Source: Anthopleura xanthogrammica
Taxonomy: Eukaryota > Cnidaria > Anthozoa > Actiniaria > Actiniidae
Length of the DNA stretch: 64,000 nucleotides
Direction: 5' to 3'
Assembly (NCBI GenBank): GCA_964019055.1
Contig: OZ025223.1
Span: forward strand, 496,001-560,000
Positions within the stretch are counted from its first letter, which is position 1, and every line of letters begins with the position of its first letter. The notes beneath the pieces were generated by a model. The model ran no database searches. It saw only the letters and a program-made list of their open reading frames with translations, and was not told the DNA's origin. The position numbers and the translations under genes were made by a program. This document shows positions 53,401-60,157 of this stretch, piece by piece.

Positions 53401-56043
53401 TTTGGATTCAAAATCAACTTCTAAATTAAAATTTGATTCAAGGGATGAAGAGCCACTGATTTGATTTGTGATTTATCCTATTTCACAGGAGTTGTCGATC
53501 GACCCAGACAAACTGAGATCCGATCTAGAACACCAGTTGTCTGTGTGGTCGAATCTTAACCACGGTACAGCAGAGGAACAACGACTGGCTCAGAGCGCGT
53601 GGCATAAATATGAAGTGTTAACGTCAAGTCTTGCGCAGGAATTATGTGAGCAGTTGAGACTGGTGCTGGAGCCTTCGCTGGCCACTAAACTCAAGTGAGT
53701 TTGATTTGAATTTTGGTGAAGGGTGATGACCGATAAAAATGAGATCAAGGATAACAAAATAGATGGTGTTTTAGTGTCAAAAAAAATAGTCTGATGATAA
53801 TGATGATCGTAAAAGATGATTAATGGAATTGGTAGGAGTTGGTGATAATGGATAATGATGGTGCTTGACGATATTGATGATTGTGGTGAAGATGATAATG
53901 GTGATGATTGATGATGGTGGTAGTATTTATTGTGATGCCGACGATGACAGTGGTGGTGATGATGATGATTGTTATGATGGTGATCATGATGATTATAATA
54001 ATGATTGATGGTGGTCAGTAGTGATTATAATGACAGTGGTGGTAATGGTGATGATGGCAATAATGTAATTCCTGCTTTGATGAAAACATTGATGATTTAT
54101 AACCAGTTATCATGCTGACCTTTATGTTTGTATGTCTAAAATGTACATAAAAGAGCGCCTTATAGGTTAGGACAATTTGATCACACTCACACACACACAC
54201 TTGTCATCCACAGGGGTGATTATCGTACCGGTAAACGATTAAACATGAGGAAGGTCATTCCATACATCGCTAGTCAGTTCCGCAAAGATAAAATATGGCT
54301 GAGGCGAACTAAACCAAGCAAGAGACAGTACCAGGTGATGATAGCAGTTGATGACTCGTCCAGCATGGCGGACAACCACTCCAAACAGGTAGGTCGAGGT
54401 TATGCGGGGTTAAACAAAGGTTTTTATTCTCATTACAAAGTGTAAAATCTTCGTTTCCGCATTTGCGCACGGAAGGAAAAGAAAACGGAGTGTTCAAAAA
54501 TAAAGAAAGCGCATTTTATAACATTTTCCCTTCTTTTCAGCTTGCTTTTGAATCTTTGGCTGTCATCAGCAAAGCTCTGACTCGACTAGAAGCTGGCGAT
54601 CTCGCTGTTTGCAGGTAAAGTATGCAAACGAAACTGCAACGTAAATAAAAACCATAACAACTTCTTGCTGTCATTTATTGTCGTTGGGTATGCTAATAGT
54701 TCGGGTTTTTTTGTGTTTTTCATGGTCAGCTTTGGTGAATCAGTAAAGCTACTTCATCCTCTGCACGAACAATTCACAGATCAAAGTGGTGCAAAGATTC
54801 TACAGCAATTCACATTTGACCAGACGAAGACAAAGATCGCTCAGGTACGACAAACAATAAATATACTGAGGGCGCACATATCCTGCACCTTACAATGCTG
54901 TGACTTTACTGATATCTGGTTGGCTCACTTGGTTGAACATTGGACTGTTGTACGTGGTTGTGGGTTCAAAACACTGAGGGTCTTTGAACCTTGCATCCTT
55001 GAATAACCAGTGAAGTGTTTGACCATCAAACTGTGGCATATGGAATGTGGTGAATTCCTTAATTCATAGTAGTTGATGTGAGAACATCCCTCTTAATCCT
55101 CTGTGCTTGTAAACAATTGTGCACAACAGTTACATCATGTGTCTATTCCTTAACAGTTTTGATTTTTTTCCCCAGCTTGTTGATACCTGTTCAAGTCTCA
55201 TGCTATCATCTCGTTCTCGCATGCAAAGTGGTCCTCGTTCAGGTTCTGATACGTCACAACTGCTGCTTGTGGTGTCTGATGGGAGAGGTGTCTTTCTTGA
55301 AGGAATGGAGGTAAGGCTTCCTCAGGGGGGAATCCAAGTGGAGGGTTGAGGAGGTTGTAAGCACCCCCCTATGAGAATTTTTCGATTAGCTGGCTGACAG
55401 TGAGAGATTGATGGCTAACTAGAATTATATGTTACTTTTGCTTTCATTCTCCATGGATCCTGGATCCATTCCTGCTTCCTGCATCTCAGGTTTGTTTTTA
55501 ATAAAGCCTAGTTTTCAAGTCATGCAAGCTCTTGCCATCCAATGTTTCCCCATACAAATCCTTATAAAATATTCAATTTTGTATTTAATGCCATTTCTAC
55601 TATACTTAACATAATGAGCTGAAACTTTGCCTCCTTACTGATATTGAGATGGTCTTTCCATTTCTGGTGTTCATTTTGACACAACTGATCGATTTAGGGG
55701 GATAGGGAGATGTGACCTGTTAGTGCAAGTTTTTCATTGAAGTAAAGCACCCTGTTAATCTTTAACCATTATTTCCCAGACGGTAAGACGTGCAGTACGT
55801 ACAGCCAAAGCAGCAGGGATTTTCCTGGTTTTTGTAATCATTGATAATCCCATCAATAGAGATTCCATCCTGGACATCAAGGTACCAATATTTCGTCCAG
55901 GAAAACTGCCAGAAATCAAGTCCTACATGGAAGAGTTCCCTTTTCCATTCTACGTCATCCTCAGAGACATTAACTCACTGCCTATCACACTAAGTGATGC
56001 CTTGCGGCAGTGGTTTGAACTAGTCACCAGTATGGATACTTAG
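12211..56043 (+). CDS. MDN1: MDN1 (midasin), giant AAA ATPase for 60S ribosome maturation, complete
   Basis: Midasin (Rea1 in yeast) is a dynein-like nuclear remodeller that strips assembly factors from pre-60S particles, pulling on MIDAS-binding partners (Ytm1/WDR12, Rsa4/NLE1). I traced 93 exons (coordinates in the segment entries); every junction phase agrees, giving 16647 coding bases and about 5548 residues, against about 5596 in human. Order: N-terminal domain; six AAA modules with P-loops near residues 318, 651, 1068, 1375, 1747 and 2066; a long helical linker (about 2550-4490); an Asp/Glu-rich region (about 4495-5230); and a C-terminal VWA/MIDAS domain (about 5330-5548). The ATG at 12211 is preferred; an in-frame ATG at 12172 would add 13 residues. 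Introns 4 and 24 use GC donors. Intron 27 hosts an antisense gene. The least certain boundary is the end of exon 52. Confidence 0.97.
12543..12860. repeat. ~94-bp tandem repeat in MDN1 intron 1
   Basis: ATGGGAAGCCATTTC recurs at about 12597, 12690 and 12783, with a CAGTATGTTCCCCAGCATAT-like segment between copies. Related sequence with the theme CACTCATACGAAAAC occurs around 18200-18290, 30870-31105 and 50080-50205, so this belongs to a dispersed family. Confidence 0.75.
13893..14125 (+). mobile_element. tRNA-derived SINE, MDN1 intron 2
   Basis: The head GGTGGTATAGTGGTAGACCA resembles a pol III A box and GGGCTCTGATTCC a B box. The body has TTCTGGCTCTCCAGTTTTTC, and the tail ATCTGTCAGTTAGCCATG plus ATCAGCTCAGAGGTTGTTTC matches the 57-bp satellite unit at 24505 and 44340. 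This copy links SINE and satellite. Confidence 0.75.
14629..14770. mobile_element. Short foldback MITE, MDN1 intron 3
   Basis: The left end CCTTAAATCCTGGTTATAAG pairs with the right end CTTATAACCAGGATTTTACG. The interior is C-rich and non-coding. Confidence 0.8.
15078..15236. mobile_element. Family-B foldback MITE, copy 1 (MDN1 intron 4)
   Basis: GCATTATGGTCTAGCTTGGG on the left pairs with CCCAAGCTAGACCATAATGC on the right, and the outer ends CAGACCTTTTCTG and CTCAGAAAAGGCCT also pair. Other copies are at 17135-17665, 24938-25055 and 46176-46262. It fills most of the GC-AG intron 4. Confidence 0.85.
16741..16930. repeat. (ATC)n microsatellite, MDN1 intron 6
   Basis: An imperfect TCA/ATC trinucleotide run with interruptions. 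Similar runs are at 21280, 26224, 53795, 56590 and 58570. Confidence 0.9.
17135..17665. mobile_element. Family-B foldback element, internally amplified (MDN1 intron 7)
   Basis: AAGTGCATTCTGGTCTAG-like arms are repeated about three to four times at roughly 60-bp spacing (17383-17565), then close with CCCATGCTAGACCATCATGC. The outer ends carry CCTATTCTGAGTTC and CTCAGAAGAGTCCTAT. This looks like a foldback whose left arm expanded. Confidence 0.7.
19372..21196 (+). other. MDN1: MDN1 exons 12-16: AAA3 module
   Basis: Exons 19372-19550, 20025-20116, 20265-20381, 20703-20849, 21052-21196. It shows the P-loop LIQGETSVGKTSLVQWLA, NNHEHTDIQEYLG, Walker B YWIILDELNLAPTDVLEALN, sensor I FMLFATQNPPGQYGGRK, then SRAFRNRFVELHFDELPS and GFITLRDLFRWAERY. 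This is the most strongly conserved part of the protein. Confidence 0.95.
19582..19740. mobile_element. Family-A foldback MITE, copy 2 (MDN1 intron 12)
   Basis: It contains GGGCGTAATGTTTTCCTATT, CAGACCACGTGTCATTCCCT and AGAAGACACATGAATATGGA; the right arm is partly degraded (GACACATGGTCTG). Confidence 0.85.
21280..21425. repeat. (ATC)n-type microsatellite, MDN1 intron 16
   Basis: An imperfect CAT/CAC trinucleotide tract. It generates His- and Ser-rich ORFs that run into exon 17 but are spliced out. Confidence 0.85.
21783..22000 (+). mobile_element. tRNA-derived SINE, MDN1 intron 17
   Basis: The B-box-like GTGGGCTCGAGTCCCG is followed by CATATGTGAGTTGAGTTTGT and the body TTTCTCCGGGTTTTCTGGTT, shared with copies at 13893, 31870 and 44285. 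It ends about 15 bp before exon 18 and may supply part of the acceptor's pyrimidine tract. Confidence 0.7.
22180..22560 (+). mobile_element. Family-C MITE, copy 1 (MDN1 intron 18)
   Basis: Ends and interior repeat the theme GTGTGGACGGGCGAAAACGC / GCGTTTTGGCCTTGCGTCCA. It includes CATGCGCAGATGATGATATT and TGACGTCA. A second copy lies in the opposite orientation at 34393-34870. Confidence 0.85.
23372..23558. mobile_element. Family-A foldback MITE, copy 3 (MDN1 intron 20)
   Basis: The ends CGATGGATTGACATTAACAG and TTGATGTCAATCCATCG pair, so this copy suggests where the terminal repeats lie. The interior has GGGCGTAATGTTTTCCCATT and a single-sided TCATTCTCTTGAGAATAAGA segment. Confidence 0.85.
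24505..24728. repeat. 57-bp satellite, about four copies (MDN1 intron 23)
   Basis: The unit contains CTGACTTAGATCAGCCCAGA, GGTTGTTTCAGGGTTCGATC and TGTGAGTTAGCCGTGCC. Spacing between copies is 56-58 bp. It is the same unit as at 44340-44800. Confidence 0.92.
24938..25055. mobile_element. Family-B foldback MITE, copy 3 (MDN1 intron 24)
   Basis: GCATCGTGGTCTAGCTTGGG pairs with CCCAATCTAGACCATAGTGC. It lies in the second GC-AG intron, a coincidence with copy 1. Confidence 0.85.
26224..26515. repeat. Long (ATC)n array, start of MDN1 intron 27
   Basis: About 290 bp of CAT/CAC/ATC trinucleotides. It produces poly-Asp and poly-Met ORFs on the minus strand. It lies about 100 bp beyond the stop of the nested ligase. 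Confidence 0.95.
26619..28295 (-). CDS. ACSF2-like acyl-CoA synthetase/adenylate-forming enzyme, nested in MDN1 intron 27
   Basis: An ANL-superfamily enzyme that would activate a carboxylic acid as an acyl-AMP and transfer it to CoA; the substrate cannot be told. One uninterrupted 558-residue frame from ATG 28295 (MSYLHRPAEES, A at -3). Motifs: YTSGSTGEPKGAQHT (phosphate loop), NGYGSTE, GWFHTGDLGYITRDGK, GRLADFIKRAVEKIAPATIE (hinge region) and KKRTGKTDRKVLR with the candidate catalytic lysine. The hinge segment has RAVEKIAP where relatives usually have GGENI.P, so activity or specificity may differ. No peroxisomal SKL end and no obvious mitochondrial leader. The open frame extends upstream without an ATG, and a good acceptor (CTTCTACAG) ends at 28323, so a 5' exon is possible; I could not place it. 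No clear AATAAA lies downstream. It is antisense to MDN1. Confidence 0.88.
   Translation of the reverse strand: MSYLHRPAEESFDSRTIMQLFDVHAERHPDRQAFVLYDDSGQRCSTTFQQMQQQSLHLAASFLRLGWKRGQRIIMWLSDGIEFLVCYMALLRIGVNVILEEEKMSVEWIIAKVKEIKTSGMIIGETEGLDTFSKTIIKECKIVRVCKTDGANVDKAYSYYNDLLESGATLDLKEVLNQQRQVQFDDPAVVFYTSGSTGEPKGAQHTIHEVVNRTIISAVHDSGVSQEENGVEYRVFNDRPFTWSASHFFGINPVLLLGCTLIYIPPKITVKLRDTEHLLKVLQDEKCTNALLMPYALVDIINHPQVSNYDLRSLKVIMTGGQPVRKHLLRASGLILPNTKLCNGYGSTEYFQIATLKYDMGENEQVGMEPLPGNEVKIINTNNCIVPVGEAGEICIRSTLSFLGYLENSGATSQATTPTGWFHTGDLGYITRDGKLVICGRLADFIKRAVEKIAPATIENVLIEYPDVKDIVVVGVPDVRLGEELCACVIAKDGSALKSRGTEFEEWMTRQWQEDIIGLTYKPKYLLVMKEFPKKRTGKTDRKVLRAMAAQELGIELE
28870..29243. mobile_element. 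Large foldback element, MDN1 intron 27
   Basis: Left and right arms of about 110-120 bp pair almost perfectly: CTTAGTCGGCGGACGGATCA with its complement near 29222-29241, and TGTGGGGGAGGGTACATGAC with GTCATGTACCCTCCCCCACA. The loop is about 130 bp and non-coding. Confidence 0.88.
29929..30049. repeat. Near-perfect hairpin 70 bp before MDN1 exon 28
   Basis: GGTAACGTACTTGACGGGGC ... GAAGGAGAGAAGAG pairs with its complement around a nine-base loop. The inner 39-bp arms differ at one position, and weaker pairing extends the arms outward. Such a near-perfect stem suggests recent origin or conversion between arms. Confidence 0.9.
30238..30440. mobile_element. Family-A foldback MITE, copy 4 (MDN1 intron 28)
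   Basis: It has both arms: GGGCGTAATGTTTTCCCATT on the left and AATGGGAAAACATTACGCCC on the right, with CACATGAATATGGA (here on the opposite strand) in the middle. This is the cleanest full-length copy. Confidence 0.9.
33185..33350. repeat. Self-complementary GCAACATTGCG-rich segment, MDN1 intron 35
   Basis: GCAACGTTGCGCGCAATATT, GCAACATTGCGGGCAACATG and GCAACATTGCGTGCAATGCT recur within 160 bp and can pair with each other. It is probably a small MITE remnant. Confidence 0.6.
33981..34218. mobile_element. Family-A foldback MITE, copy 5 (MDN1 intron 37)
   Basis: It carries a duplicated left end (GGGCGTAAT twice, about 80 bp apart), then CAAACCACGTGTCATTTCCC and ACATGAATATGGATATAACT. The intron is 288 bp and the element accounts for about 240 bp of it. 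Confidence 0.85.
34393..34870 (-). mobile_element. Family-C MITE, copy 2 (MDN1 intron 38)
   Basis: It is in inverted orientation relative to 22180-22560: GCATGCGAAAAACAGACGTG and GAATGACGTCAGCGTTATC mirror that copy. A stretch with AGCATTTTCA is duplicated internally. Confidence 0.85.
37246..37312. repeat. CATCCAACATGGCGGC dispersed foldback, MDN1 intron 44
   Basis: CAGCCATATTGGATGACA pairs with TGTCATCCAACATGGCGGC. Related copies are at 48530-48552, 48685-48718, 49394-49535 and 52219-52240. This recurring short element contains a YY1-like core. Confidence 0.7.
39731..39814. repeat. Short inverted repeat, MDN1 intron 52
   Basis: GCAGCTCAAATTGGAGGACA pairs with GCCCTCCAAATTGAGCTGC. It lies immediately after the probable exon 52 donor and supplies the in-frame stop reached if that donor is skipped. 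Confidence 0.75.
40066..40265. mobile_element. Family-A foldback MITE, copy 6 (MDN1 intron 53)
   Basis: Both arms are present: GGGCGTAATGTTTTCCCATT and GGAAAATATTACACCCAAGG, with ACACATGAATATGGATACAA between them. It is about 200 of the 310 bases of the intron. Confidence 0.88.
41415..41636. repeat. (GTT/GCT)n trinucleotide array, MDN1 intron 57
   Basis: About 220 bp of mixed GTT and GCT triplets. It encodes Val/Ala-rich artefact ORFs; the array is entirely intronic. Confidence 0.92.
43041..43245. repeat. Pure (GTGCT)41 pentanucleotide microsatellite, MDN1 intron 61
   Basis: Forty-one uninterrupted copies of GTGCT, ending in GTGAT. Because the unit is 5 bp, all frames on both strands stay open. 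Diluted relatives (TGTGTTGTGTTGTGCTG) are near 38490-38560. Confidence 0.98.
43437..43552. repeat. Polypyrimidine tract, MDN1 intron 62
   Basis: A (TCTCC/TTTCC)n run, purely C/T for long stretches. Confidence 0.9.
44285..44800. repeat. SINE body plus 57-bp satellite of about eight copies (MDN1 intron 64)
   Basis: The body segment CACCGGGTTCTCCGGTCTTC is followed by units with GAGTTAGCC at 44363, 44420 and 44477, i.e. 57 bp apart, each containing CCTGACTTAGATCAGCCCAG and AGGTTGTTTCAGGGTTCTAT. Units in the middle of the array are nearly identical, so expansion is recent. Confidence 0.95.
46176..46262. mobile_element. Family-B foldback fragment, copy 4 (MDN1 intron 69)
   Basis: GACCTTTTCTGAGATAGCGA and GTGCATTCTAGTCTAGCTTG match the family-B left arm; the right arm is lost. 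Confidence 0.7.
46424..46498. promoter_or_regulatory. Cluster of four X-box-like sites, MDN1 intron 70
   Basis: GTTACTATGGCACC, GTTACTATGGCAAC, GTTACCATGGCAAC and GTTACTATGGCAAA are spaced about 20 bp apart. Two match the RFX palindrome fully. They may be a short tandem repeat rather than an enhancer; function is unproven. Confidence 0.5.
49394..49535. repeat. CATCCAACATGGCGGC inverted/direct repeat cluster, MDN1 intron 79
   Basis: CATCCAACATGGCGGCTATA, GGCCGCCATGTTGGATGACA and CATCCAACATGGCGGCTGTA occur within 140 bp, each direct copy followed by ACGATACTTGAAAACCAC. Confidence 0.8.
51358..51636. mobile_element. Foldback MITE, MDN1 intron 83
   Basis: ACATCCAGCTGATCTGA and GCAAAACTGAGGTGTCAT on the left pair with ATGACACCTCAGTTTTGC and TCAGATCAGCTGGATGT on the right. 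The interior is non-coding. Confidence 0.85.
52680..52965. repeat. TTCC/TTTC/ATTC pyrimidine-rich tract, MDN1 intron 86
   Basis: Simple-sequence intron made of short tetranucleotide runs. It ends at the exon 87 acceptor. Confidence 0.85.
53795..54060. repeat. (GAT)n-type microsatellite, MDN1 intron 88
   Basis: Imperfect GAT/GGT trinucleotide tract. No coding signal. Confidence 0.85.
54868..55030 (+). mobile_element. Second type of tRNA-like SINE, MDN1 intron 91
   Basis: GGTTGGCTCACTTGGTTGAA resembles an A box and GTGGTTGTGGGTTCAAAAC a B box at tRNA spacing, followed by GGGTCTTTGAACCTTGCATC. The tail differs from the family at 13893. Not scored as a functional tRNA. Confidence 0.5.
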
Positions 56044-56259
56044 TAGGTTTCCATGGTAACAATCTCACAATATAACTGGCATCAGTTGCAGGCTAGTATT
56101 TTGTTGTTATTAGAAATAATTTATCAGAAAACAGTACTAACTTCTGGTTTTCATGGTGATTGGTTGTCATGGTAACAATATACAAATATGACTGTCAGGG
56201 GGTGGGAAGGGATTGATTGTTATAAACACTAGTACAACAAAGAAAATGTATAAATCGAA

Positions 56260-56301
56260 TTTATTTTCAAAATATTTAGATATTTACATATTTGAAATAA
56301 A
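56260..56301. terminator. Crossed polyadenylation signals of MDN1 and UBE3D
   Basis: AATAAA at 56296-56301 (+) serves MDN1, about 255 bp past its stop. TTTATT at 56260-56265 (AATAAA on the minus strand) lies about 75 bp past the UBE3D stop at 56339. Each signal lies beyond the other gene's end, so the mature 3' UTRs should overlap in antisense by about 60-100 bp. Confidence 0.6.
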
Positions 56302-56338
56302 AAATATTTCACCATCTTTTGATTTCATTGTCTTTGCA

Positions 56339-59300
56339 TCAAGTCTTTAAATATCCAACCTATAAGAATTACAAACGTTATTAGTATTTTGGGTACACTG
56401 TGGTACTACATCCACAGGAAGCCCAAAGCATGTATATCAGGATACTTACAGTGAAGTCCTCTACTTGTCTTTGTGATGGTGGTATGGTATGTGTACTTGA
56501 TGTCAGGAGCAGGACAAGTTGCAAAAAATCTTCTCGTGGTAGATTTAATGTCTCCATTGTTGATCTTCCAGGCAGAGTTTTACTGTTGAAAAAGAATGTT
56601 CAAGGTGGTGAGGATGATGATGCAGATGATGATGATTAATGATGTTTGCATTGACAGATAAACCATGATAATGAGACATGATGTTGTTGATAGTGATGAC
56701 TAGTGATGCAAAATAATGCTGATAGATGAGTGATGACTGATGATGCTGTTGATGATGATGATAATGATGATGAATGGTAGAGATGACTGTTGATGATCAT
56801 GATGATAATGATTGATGATGGTGATGATGGAAAATAGTAATGACTAGTGGTGATATTAATTAATCGCATTTTCATTAATTATACAGCTGTACTTACATTT
56901 CTTCCTCTGTGGTGTTCAAAAGAACCTTGTATAAAACTTTCACTCCTTTGATTAACAGAGCTGTCAAAAATAAAATACAAATAACCAACAATGAGAAAAA
57001 AATGAAATTTCATAAACACATATAGGCATGCTCAGGGCTAAAAATATTGTCTGTTCAATGGCCAGGCATGATGACCAGCCATATCGGACTTATCAACATG
57101 GATCAGTAAATGTGACCAGACAAGAGGTCAACTGGGCTAAGAGGCATTTGGCCAGACAAGTGCCAATTATTTTGGCCAGGCATCATCTATTGACTAGCCA
57201 TTTTTTAGCCCTGATGCTAATATTATTCCAGTAATACAGCTTTATATACCTGTTATTCCTTCGCCATTCTCATTATTTTCATTGGTACTACAGCAATCTT
57301 TGTATTTACTGGTTATGTTTGTAACAACAGCAGCATCAGGATTGAGAATCCACAACTGAATGGAAATTATTAAAATTTAATGTTAGTTATCACATCACAT
57401 TACAAAACTACAGCATTTGTAAAACCACAGGATAGGAGGGAGGTATGGATATTTTCTGCATCATACTCACTATTGCACAGGATTGTTTAGTTCCTTTCTC
57501 TGTTGCACTTTTGACCAGGAATTTGAAGTTCACTCTTCCTTGGAGCTTAGTGAGCAACAACCTGGACAAATACAGCTCTGTGGTATATTCTCTAGAATGA
57601 GAAAATGAACCATTTATTCTCAGACAAGAGTGTAATGTTTTCCCATTTCAGACCATGTGTCATTCTCTTGAGAATAAGATTCCTTGTTAGAATTGTATCC
57701 ATATTTATGTGTCTTCACATGTGGAAACCATTAAAAAGAGAAATGATACTCTAGGGAATGACATGTGGTCTGATATTAGAAAGCATATTGCGTAAGGTAA
57801 AAAGGTACCTTTACTACTAAGAGGAATTTGGAAAACTATATGTGTTTACAATTACTAGAACATGGAAATATCTGATTGATTGCCTTACCTAAAGATATTA
57901 TTATCACTCAATGAAGTTGTAACAGCATGTTTGTTTATTCTTACGCACTTGACTTGGAATTCACTGGTATTGGTGCCATCATGTTGTATAACCAAATCAC
58001 CTAATGGCCAGCAACATCTGTGGCATTTGATTACTCTGCTACCCTGATAACAGAATTGACTTGATTTGAATTTAGACATTTGCATGGTTTTGCAGGGGGA
58101 GGAAAACCAGAGAACCCACAGAAAAACCTTCAGATTAAAGGGAGAGACCCAAAAAGCTCTGCTCATTAATGCTGAGTCCAGGAATAGAACCTGAGACCCC
58201 AGAGATGAGAGAAGTGTACATTACTGCTACAGTACCCTTGATTCCCATGAGCAATATCTAACCACAGATTTCTTCACATACCATAGAATCTAGATGTTTT
58301 GATTGGACAGCATTTGCATGAAGTAAAACAAAATAACTGCCGAGTAAACAGTCTTGCTCATCAGGGTTTAATGAACCTTCTTGTAGGGATGGCAGGTTGG
58401 ATATGGTACCATGGCAACAAAGATTAAGAGATGTCTGTTGCCATAGTTCTGACGGCAATTCAAGAACTCTATCAAATTGCCTGCAAGAAAGAACGGAATT
58501 GTTATGATCGTATAAAAAATGGATTGACCTCTATTTTATACATGTTTCTTCACAACATTCTCATCTTAACCTTATCTGCATCATCATCAATGATTTAATG
58601 CCATTTACTGTATATCTGCAGCATCAGTTATCATCATGATCATCATCCTCATACTATCATCATCACCAATGATACTATTAGCAATATCATTATCATCATG
58701 CATGTATCATCATCAAATTAAAATCAACAGCATCATTTCATCATCAACATTTGTCACTATCATCACCATAATCTTGCATCATTGTCATCATCAACATTGT
58801 TTGTCATCATTGAACATCATGCTCATTTTCTTGCATCATCATCATGATCATCATTGACTTCATCTGTATCATCATTTGTCATCAATGATCATCATGATCA
58901 TCATCTCCATGCATAAATAATCATCACCATCATTATTACTAGCAGTACCATTAGTAATACTTAGAAAATCTATTTTAGGTTTTCCAAATGAAATTATGAG
59001 ATACTCACATGTTGTCGGTAACACTCTCCAAACACATTTTACAGTGCATTTCCACAGGTCCCTTCTGTAAATCTCTTCTTTCTTCGTCCAGTTGTATATT
59101 GTACCCATTCATTTGAGAGAAGATATTCTGTGCATTGCATGTGTCATCTGCGCTAATTATAAGTCTCATTTGAAGCTCATTCTCCTGTACTAGAGACAGC
59201 CCATTGCAAGTGATAGGATCTACTCTAACATCTGAAATAGCAAAGATGAGATAGTTTGACAAACGCATTCTATTCTAAGCCGGATAAATCCATCAAAAAC

Positions 59301-59820
59301 TGCTGGGTTTAATTTGACATCATTTCCTGTCTCGTGCAGAAGGTTCATCAGCTGAATCACAAGTTTTCAATAGAAATTATTTCTTTCTGACAGCACATGG
59401 TGGTCAGTTTTTGACCACCATTTGGAGCAGATAAATGATGAGATTCAAATACTTTTATAAGCTGATTGAAACCCAGCATTTAACATCTACACCTCGATCT
59501 TTAAATAATTCAGCTTAAATAATCTTTGAGGTAATAAAGACGCTTTATTTTAGTCAATTTTGAGCTTTCTTACCTCGAAATAAAATACGACTTTGCTTCG
59601 AATAATCTCTCGCTGTTTTGCCTTCGCTCGGTTGTCCATTTACTTTTTCATTCTTTTTCACCACAACGCAGTCCCGTTTTACTGTTATTTCAACGGCTTC
59701 TGCATTGACACACCTAGGGCCATTATTTCTGGTCTTTCCTGGCTCTTTTAACCCAAGAATAAATTGTAAAACGCCAATATTTTTACGCACATCGCACCAA
59801 ACAAGAACTTCGTCCGCCAT
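56339..59820 (-). CDS. UBE3D: UBE3D, HECT-like E3 ubiquitin ligase
   Basis: UBE3D (H10BH) is reported to bind the E2 UBCH10 and ubiquitinate cyclin B. Nine minus-strand exons: 59574-59820 (ATG), 59009-59231, 58282-58480, 57889-58043, 57471-57591, 57250-57355, 56897-56960, 56450-56582, 56339-56359 (TGA). Phases agree at all junctions, giving 422 residues (human about 389). Landmarks: MADEVLVWCDVRKN start, VDPITCNGLSLVQENELQMR, the cysteine pair HCKMC, LELPSELW, CCHG, DEQDCLLGSYFVLLHA, VIKCHRCCWPLGD, LYLSRLLLTKLQG, LLIKGVKVLYKVLL and LNLPREDFLQLVLLLTSS. The last exon codes for only six residues. The start codon sits inside a YY1-like AAAATGGCGG. It converges on MDN1 and diverges from a candidate gene at 60158. 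Confidence 0.94.
56590..56860. repeat. (GAT)n microsatellite, UBE3D intron 7
   Basis: Imperfect GATGAT/GATAAT tract between UBE3D exons 56450-56582 and 56897-56960. Confidence 0.88.
57618..57812. mobile_element. Family-A foldback MITE, copy 7 (UBE3D intron 4)
   Basis: GTAATGTTTTCCCATTTCAG at the left and ATGATACTCTAGGGAATGAC with ATGTGGTCTG at the right. It is more diverged than the MDN1 copies (GTGTGTAATG-like end, degraded right terminus). Confidence 0.82.
58080..58250 (-). mobile_element. tRNA-derived SINE, minus orientation, UBE3D intron 3
   Basis: Reading the minus strand gives a B-box-like GGTTCTATTCCTGGACTCAG, then CATTAATGAGCAGAG and a CTCTGGTTTTCCTCCCCCTG body, as in the plus-strand copies at 6622 and 13893. 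Confidence 0.7.
58570..58925. repeat. (ATC)n microsatellite, UBE3D intron 2
   Basis: An imperfect TCA/ATC tract of about 350 bp, the longest dispersed example of this repeat type here. Confidence 0.9.
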
Positions 59821-60157
59821 TTTGATTTAGTTCCCAGTCCACCTCTTGTTGTTGATGGGATCCCTGTGTGTCACGCAAGTTACGCAACGGTACTAAAGGT
59901 GCAAAACTCTGGGTAACGTTCTTACTCCTTCGAATTTTGCTGAACAACTTCACATTTATTGAGGTTTTTAATAGAATAGTACTATTAGTGTATTAATAGT
60001 GTATTTCCTTTTTTTTTCTTGAAGGGTATTATGTGATAATATAGGAGCTGTCAGCCAGAACAAGTGAAGAAGTGTGTACACAAATAGCCACAACGTTTCA
60101 TGTCTTCGTTGCGAAGTTTATAAACTATGTTAATGGAACTATTTAGTGTGGTAAAAC
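59821..60157. promoter_or_regulatory. Divergent promoter UBE3D / candidate plus-strand gene
   Basis: 337 bp separate the UBE3D start from the first ATG of the candidate gene. A YY1-like CCGCCATTTTG (59814-59824) overlaps the UBE3D start. No TATA box is evident. The arrangement parallels the DNAJB13/MDN1 promoter. Confidence 0.5.

Larger units (their letters stand above)
53489..56043 (+). other. MDN1: MDN1 exons 88-93: C-terminal VWA/MIDAS domain
   Basis: Exons 53489-53694, 54214-54388, 54541-54614, 54730-54844, 55176-55310, 55780-56043 (TAG). After LEPSLATKLKGDYRTGKR come RKVIPYIASQFRKDKIWLRR, the metal-site motif VDDSSSM, SFGESVKLLHPLHEQF, LLLVVSDGRGVFLEGME, FVIIDNPINRDSILDIKVP and the C-terminal ALRQWFELVTSMDT. 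The DxSxS residues needed to bind Mg and the Ubl partners are intact. Confidence 0.96.
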
